A DNA stretch of 64,000 bases from positions 124,001 to 188,000 of the forward strand of contig NZ_QSLN01000002.1 in NCBI RefSeq assembly GCF_003368535.1. Reading direction: 5' to 3'. The position numbers and the translations under genes are program-made. The DNA comes from Ammonifex thiophilus. Its GTDB lineage: Bacteria > Bacillota > Desulfotomaculia > Desulfotomaculales > Ammonificaceae. The notes beneath the pieces were generated by a model. It was not told the origin of the DNA. It saw nothing but the letters and a program-made list of their open reading frames with translations, and ran no database searches. This document shows positions 1-8,584 of this stretch, piece by piece (the stretch's first letter is position 1; the number at the start of each line of letters is the position of its first letter).

Positions 1-947
1 AACTCCGGTGGTATATCCTTCACCTTAAGTCTCTCTCCCCGGTTGAGATAAGCTTCGATAGCCTTTCTGGCCACCTTTACCAGGTAGCTTTCCTGCTTTC
101 TAAATTTATTTGCCAATTCCTCCACCAGACACCGCTCCGGCGTCTCCTCTCCCGGCTCGAAATAAGCCACCAGATACCCTACCCCGAAGGGACCCTCGTA
201 GGAGAGGATCTCCGTCCTGAGGCGGTAGCCGTCGAAGGTACCAAAGAGCATGATGAGGGGCCTCAGGCCGCACTCCCCCGCCCGCTCCGCCCAGGCAGGG
301 TCCAAGGAGAGGAGAGCTTTAGCGTCGGCCGTTGCCACTATCTCGCGGATGCGGGCGTCGAACTGCGGCCCGGCTGGGTCGTAGCCGTAAGGGGCCTCGG
401 GGGAAAGACGATGGGAAAGATCACCGCTGGCTACTACCACCACACGGCGGCGGCACCTCTCCGCCGCCCTCCTTACCGCCGTCCCGAAGCGGTAAAGCCG
501 ACGCCAAGAGAGAAAGGCCATGCCGCATAACACCACGGGGGGCAGCTTGAATCCTCCCTGCTCTAGCCAGTAAAGGGGAGCGGTGACGCCGTGATCCAGC
601 CGGTACCCGGAGCGAACCAGGCTCACCGGCACCTCCAGCTCTCCAGCCGCCTCCACCAGAGCCCGGGCCAACTCCTCGTCGGTGGTGAGGGCAAAGCTCA
701 CCTCCGGAGCCCCGAAGCGCCCCAGATCCCCCTCAAGACGGGGCTGGAGCACCAGGGGAACCGCTTCCCAGAGTACTGGCCCGTGAGGGGTGATGAGCAC
801 CGCCGCTTCGGCCCCCTTTTCACTTAGCCTTCTGCCCAGCGCCTTGAGCGCCTCCTGCGTGCGTTGCACGCGGTGGGCCTCTTCTCCCCCTACCTCCGGC
901 ACCATAATGGGAGGATGAGGAACCAAACCTCCGCCCAGCACCCACAT
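1..947 (-). CDS. LigB-type/AMMECR1 fusion protein (AmmeMemoRadiSam protein A-like), 3' end outside window
   Basis: My reverse-strand translation is open from an ATG at 947 to the window edge, giving 315 codons without a stop. The first ~260 residues look like a class III extradiol dioxygenase (LigB/Memo-like) fold, with an early GGLVPHPPIMVPEVG segment, a TPHGP motif and an ASGDLSHR motif. From about residue 280 the sequence (LVKVARKAIEAYL) matches the start of an AMMECR1 domain. This two-domain architecture is known from the AmmeMemoRadiSam gene set, whose role is unsettled. The start has an AGGGGG Shine-Dalgarno about 10 nt upstream. An in-frame GTG at 959 is less likely because it abuts the ribosome site. 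The gene lies 15 nt after the LysE-type gene, so the two are probably co-transcribed. The radical-SAM partner is not visible. Confidence 0.8.
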   Translation of the reverse strand, partial: MWVLGGGLVPHPPIMVPEVGGEEAHRVQRTQEALKALGRRLSEKGAEAAVLITPHGPVLWEAVPLVLQPRLEGDLGRFGAPEVSFALTTDEELARALVEAAGELEVPVSLVRSGYRLDHGVTAPLYWLEQGGFKLPPVVLCGMAFLSWRRLYRFGTAVRRAAERCRRRVVVVASGDLSHRLSPEAPYGYDPAGPQFDARIREIVATADAKALLSLDPAWAERAGECGLRPLIMLFGTFDGYRLRTEILSYEGPFGVGYLVAYFEPGEETPERCLVEELANKFRKQESYLVKVARKAIEAYLNRGERLKVKDIPPE

Positions 948-962
948 AGCCCGTGACACCCC

Positions 963-1622
963 CTAAAAGACGCCCTGAAAGTGCAGGCCGCTCAAAACAA
1001 AGTAGCCCGCCAGCCCTAGAAGAAAGATGCCGGACAGCCCCAGGATCCCTCGGTAGAATCTAGGTCCCAAAAAGTGGCGGCCGGAGGCAATCGCCCAAGC
1101 CACTACCGAGTACCAGAGAAAGTCGGCCAAGATGTGCCCGGTAAAGAAGGCCCCTACCCCCAGCGGGCCCATCGGTAGGGCAATCGTCAAGTAGGCAAAG
1201 CCCACCGTGGCCCACCAGAGGCTCCAGTAAGGGTTGGCCAGGCTCACCGCCGCTCCCAGCCCGATGAGCTTCCCGGCTCCACCTCCACCTAGTTCCCGGT
1301 TGCCAGCCGCTCCAAGGTCTAAAACCAGCCTGCCTTTTATAACGTCCCGCAAAAGGCTGGCTCCCATCCAGAAAAGAAAAAGACCCCCCACCATACCGAT
1401 CACGGCCACCACCTGGGGTCGGGAGAGGAAAGGAGCCAGCCCCAGGACCAGCAGGACCACCAGCAAAAGCTCCAAAGCAGCGTGCCCGACCACCAAAAGG
1501 GGGCCAACCTTCTTTCCCCTGCGCGCACTCTCGGCCAGGGTCACCGTGAGCAGGGGACCGGGTGCCATGGCCCCCGTCAGGGCCACCAAGAAAGAAGTTC
1601 CAAAAACAGCAAATAGGTTCAT
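963..1622 (-). CDS. LysE/RhtB-family amino-acid or metabolite exporter
   Basis: This is a 219-residue, very hydrophobic protein with about six predicted membrane helices. Near the N-terminus it carries the GAMAPGP segment typical of LysE/RhtB exporters, and the mid-protein NPYWSLWW segment also fits the family. Members export amino acids or related small molecules across the cytoplasmic membrane. The substrate cannot be told from sequence alone. I chose the ATG at 1622 because GGTGA lies 5 nt upstream; a GTG at 1631 is the alternative. It sits between a YkgJ-like gene (5' side, 14 nt) and the LigB-AMMECR1 gene (3' side), apparently in one operon. Confidence 0.8.
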   Translation of the reverse strand: MNLFAVFGTSFLVALTGAMAPGPLLTVTLAESARRGKKVGPLLVVGHAALELLLVVLLVLGLAPFLSRPQVVAVIGMVGGLFLFWMGASLLRDVIKGRLVLDLGAAGNRELGGGGAGKLIGLGAAVSLANPYWSLWWATVGFAYLTIALPMGPLGVGAFFTGHILADFLWYSVVAWAIASGRHFLGPRFYRGILGLSGIFLLGLAGYFVLSGLHFQGVF

Positions 1623-1636
1623 GCGCTTCACCGAGC

Positions 1637-2356
1637 TTAAAACCTAAATCCCTGGGCTCGCTTGACGTACTTGTCGAGCAAATCTCGCGAGCCGGCAAGG
1701 TAGGCTCGCATCACTTCCGCCCGCTTCCCTCTTATGCCGGGGTTAAAGATGGTCATGGCTAAATGGGTGGCCAAAGGCAGGAAGGTGAAGCGGTGGTAGG
1801 CCAGATCCGGGGGAGCGATGCGCGCGTCCAGCTCCATCAGTTGCAGCCGGTAGCCCTCCAGATCGAGCAGGGTGAGCCGCCCCTTTCCTGCCCCGTCAGG
1901 GTGAGGGCGAGGGAGCAGGATTGCCGCCGGTATCTCCAGACCCCACTCCTTCTCGAAGTGCTCCGCCACCGCCTTGAGATTTCGCACCCGCTCCTCTTCC
2001 CACTTAGCAAACTCTTCTTCACTCAAAAGCCCCAAGGCCCGGCAGAAAAGGGGACGGGCCGGCCCCAAAAGACACTCTCCCTCGTAAAAGGGGCATACCT
2101 GCTTGGGGTCCACCAGCTCCAGGAAATAAAACTCCGCCGTTGCTTTGAGCACCCTTGCCTGCTTGTCCGGTAGATTTTTGAGTTGGCGGTAGGCGTTCAG
2201 GTACTCCACCAGAGCAGCCGGAGCGGGGCTCCGGCAGAAGTCCGGCGAGGGAACAGCGGCCGGAGGCAGTTCGGCGTAAAGGCGGGAAAGAACGCCTAAA
2301 ATACCCTGGTTGCGAGCAAATACTAACGCTGAGTAAAGATCTGCTGCAGGTAACAA
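1637..2356 (-). CDS. YkgJ-like cysteine-cluster protein
   Basis: The protein has 239 residues if translation starts at the TTG at 2356, which is preceded by a strong GGAAGGAGA. The reading frame stays open further upstream, but that part would overlap the divergent protease gene and looks non-coding. The central segment has Cys88, Cys95 and Cys105 in the pattern CPFYEGEC...RPLFCR. It resembles the metal-binding core of the YkgJ family (putative zinc- or iron-chelating domain). A further Cys sits at 41. Function is unknown. It is divergently transcribed from the SDH_sah protease and is the first gene of a run continuing into the LysE exporter. Confidence 0.6.
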   Translation of the reverse strand: MLPAADLYSALVFARNQGILGVLSRLYAELPPAAVPSPDFCRSPAPAALVEYLNAYRQLKNLPDKQARVLKATAEFYFLELVDPKQVCPFYEGECLLGPARPLFCRALGLLSEEEFAKWEEERVRNLKAVAEHFEKEWGLEIPAAILLPRPHPDGAGKGRLTLLDLEGYRLQLMELDARIAPPDLAYHRFTFLPLATHLAMTIFNPGIRGKRAEVMRAYLAGSRDLLDKYVKRAQGFRF

Positions 2357-2452
2357 CTCGCTCTTTCTCCTTCCCTTGCTTGCTCGGGTTTGGCTACGCT
2401 TGTTAGAATGATAACACCAAATACAAAAGAAAAGAAAGAGGCTGAGAGGCAA

Positions 2453-3289
2453 ATGGCGGTGTCCTTTTTCGAAATACTGTGGACTATCTTTATCCTTTCG
2501 GCTTTCTGGCCGATGTTCAAGCAACAGCACCTGGAAATGCAGCGGCTGAGGCTTATAAGGACCATCGAGCGCCGCCGGGGAACCAGGTTCATAACCATGA
2601 TCCACCGGCAGGAGCTCATAAGCCTCTTGGGCCTGCCCCTCAGCCGCTACATCAACATCGAGGACTCGGAGCAGATCCTTCGCGCCATCCGCTACACCCC
2701 GCCGGACATGCCCATAGACATCCTGCTACATACTCCCGGAGGCTTGGTACTGGCTGCGGAGCAGATAGCTCGGGCTTTGCGCAAGCACCCGGCCAAGGTG
2801 ACCGTCTTCGTCCCCCACTACGCCATGTCGGGCGGGACCATGATCGCGCTGGCTGCCGACGAGATCGTCATGGACGAAAACGCCGTGCTGGGCCCGGTGG
2901 ACCCGCAACTGGGCAATTACCCTGCCGCCTCCATTCTGGAAGTGGTGCGCCAGAAAGGGATAGACAAGGTGGACGACACTACCATGATCCTGGCCGACAT
3001 CTCGCGCAAGGCGGTAAGGCAGGTGGAGGAGTTCGTCTTCTCCCTGCTGCGCGAGAAGATGCCGGAAGAGAAGGCGCTGGCGGTAGCCCGCTACCTCACC
3101 AGCGGGCGCTTCACCCACGACTACCCGCTGACCTACGAGCAGCTCAAAGAACTGGGACTGCCCGTGCGCACCGAACTGCCCCGGGAAATCTATGACCTTA
3201 TGGACCTTTATCCGCAGCCCGGCATGCGCCGCCCCTCGGTACAGTACATACCCTTCCCCTACGACCGGGAGCGGGATGGCCGCCGCTAA
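2453..3289 (+). CDS. Membrane-anchored SDH_sah/ClpP-like serine protease
   Basis: The 278-residue protein starts with one hydrophobic segment (about residues 5-21), followed by a ClpP/crotonase-like fold. It has an HTPGG oxyanion-type motif (about 93-97) and a YAMSGGT motif whose Ser126 is the likely nucleophile. It belongs to the SDH_sah family (serine dehydrogenase proteinase-like), found as single-pass membrane proteins in many anaerobes. Most of the protein probably faces the cytoplasm, but topology is inferred. I chose the ATG at 2453 because it opens directly onto the membrane anchor; the frame is open back to 2390. The 3' end overlaps the convergent small gene by 4 nt. Substrates are unknown. 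Confidence 0.8.
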   Translation: MAVSFFEILWTIFILSAFWPMFKQQHLEMQRLRLIRTIERRRGTRFITMIHRQELISLLGLPLSRYINIEDSEQILRAIRYTPPDMPIDILLHTPGGLVLAAEQIARALRKHPAKVTVFVPHYAMSGGTMIALAADEIVMDENAVLGPVDPQLGNYPAASILEVVRQKGIDKVDDTTMILADISRKAVRQVEEFVFSLLREKMPEEKALAVARYLTSGRFTHDYPLTYEQLKELGLPVRTELPREIYDLMDLYPQPGMRRPSVQYIPFPYDRERDGRR

Positions 3290-3582
3290 GAGCCACCTTC
3301 CAGCGATCCGGTGACCGCCAGAACCTTGACCCCGGCGTGAAAGGGGAGATAGTGCCAGATAAGAGCCGAAAAGTGCTCCAGCGTGCCCGGCAGAGCCGTC
3401 TTTTCCGCCTTGACTTCCTTCCCCTCCACCACCTCCCGTGCCCTGTAGGTGAGGGGGCGGTTGAGGAAGGGAGCTACAGCAGCCTCCAGCCCTGGAGCTT
3501 CCCCCTGAACAAAGATCTTCTTTCCGTCAAAGCAAATCCTCCCCTTTTCGGCACCGTACATAACCATGGCCACCAGAGCCAA
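3286..3582 (-). CDS. Small secreted or membrane-anchored protein coupled to cwlD, unknown function
   Basis: I do not recognise this family. About 98 residues are predicted, with a hydrophobic N-terminus (ALVAMVMYG) that could be a signal or anchor, then a soluble part without cysteines. The cwlD stop overlaps its first possible start (GTGA at 3591-3588). However, an extended anti-SD match GGAGGTGATCC sits 8 nt before a TTG at 3582, so I take the TTG. The arrangement implies translational coupling to the sporulation amidase upstream, which suggests, but does not show, a cell-envelope or spore role. Confidence 0.55.
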   Translation of the reverse strand: MALVAMVMYGAEKGRICFDGKKIFVQGEAPGLEAAVAPFLNRPLTYRAREVVEGKEVKAEKTALPGTLEHFSALIWHYLPFHAGVKVLAVTGSLEGGS

Positions 3583-3587
3583 AAGGA

Positions 3588-4307
3588 TCACCTCCCCTGA
3601 GCAAAGAACTTGGTCAGTCCGGCGTAGACGGCAAAGGCCACCTTGCTCTGATAAGCAGGATCCTGCAAAAGCTTCTTTTCCTCCGGGTGGGTAAGGAAGC
3701 CTATCTCCACTACCACCGCCGGCATCTGGGCCAGTCTCCCCACCAGGTAGTCCCCTGCCTTGGGCAGACGCTCGGTGTTTCCTAAAAGGGATTGTAACTC
3801 TTGCTGGATGGCTTCCGCCAGCCGCCGGCTTTCCTCTGAACCAGCCTGGTAAAAAGTTTGGGCGCCATATTCATCCGTTTCCTCAAAACTGTTAACATGT
3901 AGGCTCAAAAACACATCGGCCTGGAGCCGGTTGGCCAAGGCTATGCGGCGCTCCAGGTCCTGGCGCTTCCGCTCCTTCATGTCCCAAAGGTCGGGGTCGG
4001 CCAGATCCCGATCTTCCTCGCGCGTCATGACCACTTCCGCCCCCGCCTGTCGCAAAAAGTGGTTTAGCCGCCGTGCCACCGCCAGGGTTATGTCCTTTTC
4101 CCGCACTCCCCCGCGCACTACCCCGGGGTCGGGACCCCCGTGCCCCGGATCTACTACTACAAGCTTCCCCATTAGGGGGGAACCTAAAGCACTTACTTCA
4201 CGGGCAAGGCGATCGAAGAACAGCTTCTCCCAGAGACAGACCGAGGTCTGCAGAAATAAATAAGCCCCCACCGCCAAAAGTAGGAATCTGGGGGCTTGTT
4301 TGACCAC
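3588..4307 (-). CDS. cwlD: N-acetylmuramoyl-L-alanine amidase CwlD
   Basis: This is a zinc-dependent Amidase_3 enzyme that cuts the amide between N-acetylmuramic acid and L-alanine. An N-terminal hydrophobic stretch (signal or anchor) is followed by VVDPGHGG (first Zn His), a downstream MTREED segment, SLHVNS (second Zn His) and a C-terminal VEIGFLTHPEE with the catalytic Glu. The length of 239 residues matches CwlD, which makes muramic-delta-lactam in spore cortex. I chose the GTG at 4307, with GGAG just upstream. The frame is open to a TTG at 4361, but that codon lies inside a small hairpin (GGTATC/GATACC) with no ribosome site. It lies just downstream of rpsI. Confidence 0.8.
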   Translation of the reverse strand: MVKQAPRFLLLAVGAYLFLQTSVCLWEKLFFDRLAREVSALGSPLMGKLVVVDPGHGGPDPGVVRGGVREKDITLAVARRLNHFLRQAGAEVVMTREEDRDLADPDLWDMKERKRQDLERRIALANRLQADVFLSLHVNSFEETDEYGAQTFYQAGSEESRRLAEAIQQELQSLLGNTERLPKAGDYLVGRLAQMPAVVVEIGFLTHPEEKKLLQDPAYQSKVAFAVYAGLTKFFAQGR

Positions 4308-4398
4308 CGAACTCCGTGCTATATCCACCCCTCCCGGCCCAAGTAGGTTGCCCGGTATCAAGAAGATACCTACGCCTTCGGGGTGGAAAATATGAAGG

Positions 4399-4797
4399 TT
4401 AACGCTTGGAGTACTGCGGTGCCCGCCGCGCCTTCTTAAGCCCGTACTTGCGCCGCTCCTTCATGCGCGGATCGCGGGTGAGCATGCCCGCCTTGCGCAG
4501 TATCGGGCGCAAGTTGGGATCGGCCTGTACCAGCGCCCGCGCTATGCCCAGGCGTAGGGCTCCCGCCTGCCCTGATATGCCACCGCCGCTGACGGTAGCC
4601 TTGACGTCGAACTGGCCGAGGGTGTTAGTCAACTCCAGCGGCTGCCTGGCCAGTATGGTCAGGGTCTTTCGCCCGCCGAAGTAGTCTTCTAGAGGCTTAT
4701 TATTGACCACGATGCGACCCTCGCCGGGAGTGAGAAAGACCCGGGCCACCGATTCCTTACGCCTTCCCGTGCCGTAAAAGTGCACCACTGCCACGGT
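4399..4797 (-). CDS. rpsI: Small-subunit ribosomal protein S9
   Basis: The 132-residue protein matches the full length of bacterial uS9. Signature segments are [13 protein letters not shown] near the start, [10 protein letters not shown] in the middle and the basic C-terminus ending [11 protein letters not shown], whose terminal Lys-Arg reaches the P-site tRNA in the 30S subunit. I chose a GTG start 11 nt after GGGAGGTG. The upstream in-frame codons only extend over this ribosome site. It follows rplM by 17 nt in the usual rplM-rpsI pair. Confidence 0.96.
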   Translation of the reverse strand, partial: TVAVVHFYGTGRRKESVARVFLTPGEGRIVVNNKPLEDYFGGRKTLTILARQPLELTNTLGQFDVKATVSGGGISGQAGALRLGIARALVQADPNLRPILRKAGMLTRDPRMKERRKYGLKKARRAPQYSKR

Positions 4798-4814
4798 CCC
4801 TTTCACCTCCCGCT

Positions 4815-5243
4815 TCAAAACTCCAGCTTTTCCGGCTTCTGGGCCTGGTGCGGGTGCTCCGGCCCCCGGTAGACCCGCAGCCGGCGCAGCATGCGTGCGC
4901 CCAGACGGTTCTTGGGAAGCATCCCTTTGACCGCCTTCTCCACAGCCAACTCCGGCCGGGTCTGCATAAGCTTCGCGTAATTCATCACCTTAAGGCCGCC
5001 GGGGTAGCCGGAGTGCCGGATGAAAAGCTTCTTCTCCAGCTTCTTCCCCGTAAGCACCACTTTCTCGGCGTTGACTATGATAACGTGATCCCCCGTGTCC
5101 ACGTGCGGGGTGAAAATAGGCTTATGCTTGCCCCGTAGGATACGCGCCACCATGCTGGCCAGACGGCCCAAAGGCTTACCCGTGGCGTCGATAACGTACC
5201 AGCGCCTTTCCACCTCGTTCGGCTTGGCCATGTAAGTTCGCAT
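4815..5243 (-). CDS. rplM: Large-subunit ribosomal protein L13
   Basis: This protein has 142 residues, the normal length for uL13. It carries the typical [17 protein letters not shown] and [21 protein letters not shown] segments. L13 is an early-assembling 23S-binding protein. The start MRTYMAKP is chosen because GGGAGG precedes it and it matches the family N-terminus. The frame is open further upstream into the end of rnr. It is followed by rpsI and lies 20 nt after rnr, so rnr-rplM-rpsI may be read through. Confidence 0.96.
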   Translation of the reverse strand: MRTYMAKPNEVERRWYVIDATGKPLGRLASMVARILRGKHKPIFTPHVDTGDHVIIVNAEKVVLTGKKLEKKLFIRHSGYPGGLKVMNYAKLMQTRPELAVEKAVKGMLPKNRLGARMLRRLRVYRGPEHPHQAQKPEKLEF

Positions 5244-5263
5244 CTTCTTTAACCTCCCGGAAA

Positions 5264-7408
5264 TCATACACATGAAAGTTTACCGGCGGCCTCGGCCTCT
5301 GTCAAGAGGCTGAACTCCACCAGCTTTTCGGGTACCGAAGCCCGCAGTACCCGTACCCGCACCGGATCGCCCAGCCGCCAACGCTTCCCGGTGTGCCGCC
5401 CCACCAGAGCGTACTTTTTCTCGTCGTAGAAGTAGAAGTCGTCGGTGAGATGGCGCACGTGTACCAGACCTTCCACCGTATTCTCCAGCATGACATAGAG
5501 GCCCCAGTTGGTGACCCCGCTTATGAAGCCCGCGTACTCCCGGCCCACCTTATCTACCATAAAGGCCACTTTCTTAATGTCCACCGCTTCCCGCTCCACT
5601 TCCATGGCCAGGCGCTCCCTTTCGGAAGCCTGCGCTGCTGCCTCCTGCGCCAGCTTCTCCAACCGGGCCCGCCGCTTGGGAGAAAGATTAGCCCCCTCCA
5701 GCCAGCTCCGTAGAACCCGGTGAATGAAGAGATCGGGGTAGCGGCGAATGGGGGAAGTAAAGTGTGTGTAGTACTCGGAAGCCAGGCCGAAGTGCTCGCT
5801 CCTCTCCGCCGCGTAGCGTGCCTGCTTGAGCGAGCGGAGCATCACCGCGTTCACCAGCCGCTCCTCCGGCTTGCCGGCCACGGCCTCTAGCACCTCCTGG
5901 AAACGCGCCGGCTCCAGGGTGCCCAGCCGCGTGTTCTGGTAGCCCAGGCTGGCCAAGAGCTCCTCTAAACTGGCCACCTTCTCCGGGTCGGGCTGTGGGT
6001 GGATCCGGTAGATGAAGGGGAGCTGGAGCTTGGCCGCGTGCCGAGCCACCGTCTCGTTGGCCAGGAGCATGAATTCCTCGATAATTTGCTCCCCAATGCC
6101 CCGTTCTGCCGGGTAGACGTCCACGGTGCGTCCTTCTTCGTCTAAGACCACCTTGGTCTCCGGCAGGTTGAAATCTATCGCCCCCTGCTTCAAACGCCGG
6201 CGCCTGAGGCAAAGGCAGAGTTCCTGCATGAGTTCCAGCATGCGGCCCAGACCCGGCAAGGGAGCGGGAACCCCGCCCCTTCCCGCCAGGTAGTCGTTGA
6301 CCGCCCGGTAGGTGAGCCGCGCTTTGGAACGGATGACCGAAGGGAAGAGCTCGTACTCCAGAACCTCCCCCTTGGAGTCAACGCGCATGAGCACCGACAG
6401 GGTGAGCCGGTCTTCCTCCGGGTTAAGGCTACATATCCCGTTGGAGAGCCGGGGAGGGAGCATGGGTATGACCCGGTCGGGTAGATAAATGCTGGTACCT
6501 CGCTGGAAGGCCTCTCGGTCGAGCGCGCTCCCCTCCCGCACGTAGTAGCTCACATCGGCTATGTGCACGCCCAAACGGTAGGTCCCGTCGGGCAAGAGCT
6601 CCAGGCTCACCGCATCGTCGAGGTCCTTGGCGTCCTCCCCGTCGATGGTTACGATCAGCCACTCCCGCAGGTCCCTTCTCCCCACCAGTTCTTCCGGCCT
6701 TATGGTCAAGGGGACGTTTTCCGCCTCCTCCTCCACCTCCGGAGGGAAGCTGTCCGGCAGCCCGTAACGCCGGCAGAGGACCAGCATATCCATGCCGGGG
6801 GCATCCTCCGGCCCCAAGACCTCCACCACCCGGCCTTCGGCTGGAGTGTGAGGGCCGGGGTAAGTAGTGAGCTCCACTACCACTTTTTCCCCGTTGCGTG
6901 CCCCGTTAAGTTTGCCCTTGGGAATTACCACCTGGTGAGTGAGCCGAAGGTCGTCGGGGACCACAAAAACCGAGCGACGCTTCTTGTAAAGCGTGCCCAC
7001 CAGCTGCCGGTGGGCCCGCCGCAGCACCCGCACCACCTCTCCCTCCCGGGTCCGCCCGTGACTGCTGGGGAAGAGCCTTACCGCCACCCGGTCCTGGTGC
7101 ATAGCCCCTCCCAGGCAGCCTGGAGGAATGAACACATCGGGCTCTCCCTCGCGGTCGGGCACCAGAAAAGCGTAACCCCGGGGGTGGCACTCCAGGCGCC
7201 CCACCACCAGGTTAAACTGCTCCGGTAGGCCGTAGCGCGCCGCCCGCGTCTGGTATATAAGCCCCTCTTCCTCCATCTCCCGCAAAAGCCGCTTAAAGGC
7301 TCCCAGACCCTTACCGTCAGGAAGAAAGATCCGCGCCAACTCGTTAAGGGTCAGCGGGCGGTAGGCCTTAGCTTTCATGAATTCCAAAATTTCCTTCTTG
7401 GTAACCAT
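5264..7408 (-). CDS. rnr: Ribonuclease R
   Basis: The 714-residue protein is a 3'-to-5' exoribonuclease of the RNase II/R family that degrades structured RNA in the cytoplasm. The N-terminal ~65 residues form a winged-helix-like segment. Cold-shock-like OB domains follow, then the RNB catalytic domain with [10 protein letters not shown] at 256-265 providing the metal-binding Asp cluster. A C-terminal S1 domain (about residues 625-710) completes it. The length suits RNase R. A TATAAT lies only a few bases before the ATG at 7408. Either the mRNA is leaderless or translation starts at the internal ATG of codon 11. Confidence 0.93.
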   Translation of the reverse strand: MVTKKEILEFMKAKAYRPLTLNELARIFLPDGKGLGAFKRLLREMEEEGLIYQTRAARYGLPEQFNLVVGRLECHPRGYAFLVPDREGEPDVFIPPGCLGGAMHQDRVAVRLFPSSHGRTREGEVVRVLRRAHRQLVGTLYKKRRSVFVVPDDLRLTHQVVIPKGKLNGARNGEKVVVELTTYPGPHTPAEGRVVEVLGPEDAPGMDMLVLCRRYGLPDSFPPEVEEEAENVPLTIRPEELVGRRDLREWLIVTIDGEDAKDLDDAVSLELLPDGTYRLGVHIADVSYYVREGSALDREAFQRGTSIYLPDRVIPMLPPRLSNGICSLNPEEDRLTLSVLMRVDSKGEVLEYELFPSVIRSKARLTYRAVNDYLAGRGGVPAPLPGLGRMLELMQELCLCLRRRRLKQGAIDFNLPETKVVLDEEGRTVDVYPAERGIGEQIIEEFMLLANETVARHAAKLQLPFIYRIHPQPDPEKVASLEELLASLGYQNTRLGTLEPARFQEVLEAVAGKPEERLVNAVMLRSLKQARYAAERSEHFGLASEYYTHFTSPIRRYPDLFIHRVLRSWLEGANLSPKRRARLEKLAQEAAAQASERERLAMEVEREAVDIKKVAFMVDKVGREYAGFISGVTNWGLYVMLENTVEGLVHVRHLTDDFYFYDEKKYALVGRHTGKRWRLGDPVRVRVLRASVPEKLVEFSLLTEAEAAGKLSCV

Positions 7409-7409
7409 A

Positions 7410-7425
7410 CCTTTATTATACCACG
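7410..7425 (-). promoter_or_regulatory. Extended -10 promoter for rnr
   Basis: The reverse strand reads TGGTATAAT, an extended -10 (TGnTATAAT), with TATAAT at 7420-7415. No strong -35 is seen 16-18 nt upstream. The predicted transcript start falls at or next to the rnr ATG at 7408. Confidence 0.45.
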
Positions 7426-7507
7426 CAACCCCTTGCTTTTCAGGAGCAAAGCATATAGTATTCTTGTTTGGTTCGCCAAAAAACTTCCGGGGTAAAGGGA
7501 GGGGATT

Positions 7508-8584
7508 ATGGAAGCTTACGCCGCTGAGCTTAGCAAAAGGACGGGAATCCCTATTACGAGCGCCGACCTAAAGAAAGTTCTGAGCGCCTTGGCTTGTGCC
7601 AAAGAATTCTGGCACATAACCCATCTTTCTGGCCGCCCCTTCAACGTGGTGGCGGAAAGCCTCAAGTTTTTTGCCGAGCGCGGCTGGGTCAAAGTGGAAA
7701 ACCAGCACCTGGAGCTCACCCCGGCCGGCCGCGAACTGGTAAATGAACAGGGAATAAAGCCGCCCATCGAGTCGGGGTGTAAAGCCTGCAACCGGCGCGG
7801 CATAAGCATCGAGCGGTGGCAGAATCTACTGCAACGCTTCAAAGAAGTGGTGGCAGAGAGACCGCTTCCCATTATCGACTACGATCAGGGGTTCGTGACC
7901 GAGGAGACCACCGTAGCCCGGATAGCCTTGATGGCTGACCGCGGCGACATCCAGGGCAAAGACCTGCTAGTACTGGGAGACGACGACCTGGTAAGCTTGG
8001 CCGCTGGCCTTTCCGGCCTCCCCCGGCGGGTAGTGGTTCTAGAGGTGGATGAGCGCCTAGTCAACTTCATCCGGCAGGTAGCCGAAAAAGAAAATCTGCC
8101 CGTGGAGGCCCACATTTTCGATCTCGTACACCCCCTTCCTGCAGAACTCAGGCGCCAGTTTGACACCTTCCTCACCGATCCGCCCGAGACCCTGGAGGCC
8201 TTGGCCATCTTCATCGGCAGAGGTCTGTCGGGGCTCAGAGGAGCCGGGGGAGCCGGTTACTTCGGGCTCACCCGCGCCGAGTCCTCCTTGACCAAGTGGC
8301 GCGCCTTCCAAGCCCAACTCACCGGCCAGTTCAACGTGGTGATAACCGACATCATCCACGATTTTAACGAGTATGTCAACTGGGACTACCTCCTGGAGAG
8401 CGTGCGCAACGACCTTTCCTTCGTGCAGACCTGGCCGCGCTACAATTGGTACCGCTCGGCCATGTTCCGGATAGAGACGGTGGACGATAACTTCTTCCGG
8501 CACGAAGAAGAGATGAAGGGAGCACCACTTTACGAAGACCAGGAGGCGCTCATCTTCACCCGTCGCTTTCGTAAGGAGCAATAG
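7508..8584 (+). CDS. bpsA: N4-bis(aminopropyl)spermidine synthase (branched-chain polyamine synthase)
   Basis: This 358-residue protein matches the BpsA family (formerly DUF43), which adds two aminopropyl groups from decarboxylated S-adenosylmethionine to spermidine. It has an N-terminal winged-helix-like region, a CKACNRRG cysteine motif at 91-98, then a Rossmann methyltransferase-like domain. The family-specific GDDDL lies at 157-161 and DPPET at 224-228; the Asp residues of these motifs are catalytic in the Thermococcus enzyme. A good GGGAGGGG lies before the ATG. It stands alone on the plus strand, but the spermidine genes are 1.3-3.5 kb away. Its last 29 nt overlap mnmA convergently. Branched polyamines are typical of thermophiles. 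Confidence 0.88.
   Translation: MEAYAAELSKRTGIPITSADLKKVLSALACAKEFWHITHLSGRPFNVVAESLKFFAERGWVKVENQHLELTPAGRELVNEQGIKPPIESGCKACNRRGISIERWQNLLQRFKEVVAERPLPIIDYDQGFVTEETTVARIALMADRGDIQGKDLLVLGDDDLVSLAAGLSGLPRRVVVLEVDERLVNFIRQVAEKENLPVEAHIFDLVHPLPAELRRQFDTFLTDPPETLEALAIFIGRGLSGLRGAGGAGYFGLTRAESSLTKWRAFQAQLTGQFNVVITDIIHDFNEYVNWDYLLESVRNDLSFVQTWPRYNWYRSAMFRIETVDDNFFRHEEEMKGAPLYEDQEALIFTRRFRKEQ

Noticed and set aside
2357-2619. N-terminal extension of the YkgJ-like protein into the divergent protease gene
   Set aside because: The extra residues are antisense to the protease N-terminus, and a strong ribosome site supports the TTG at 2356.
3331-3600. Plus-strand frame at 3337-3600
   Set aside because: Antisense to the small cwlD-coupled gene, without start signal or recognisable protein.
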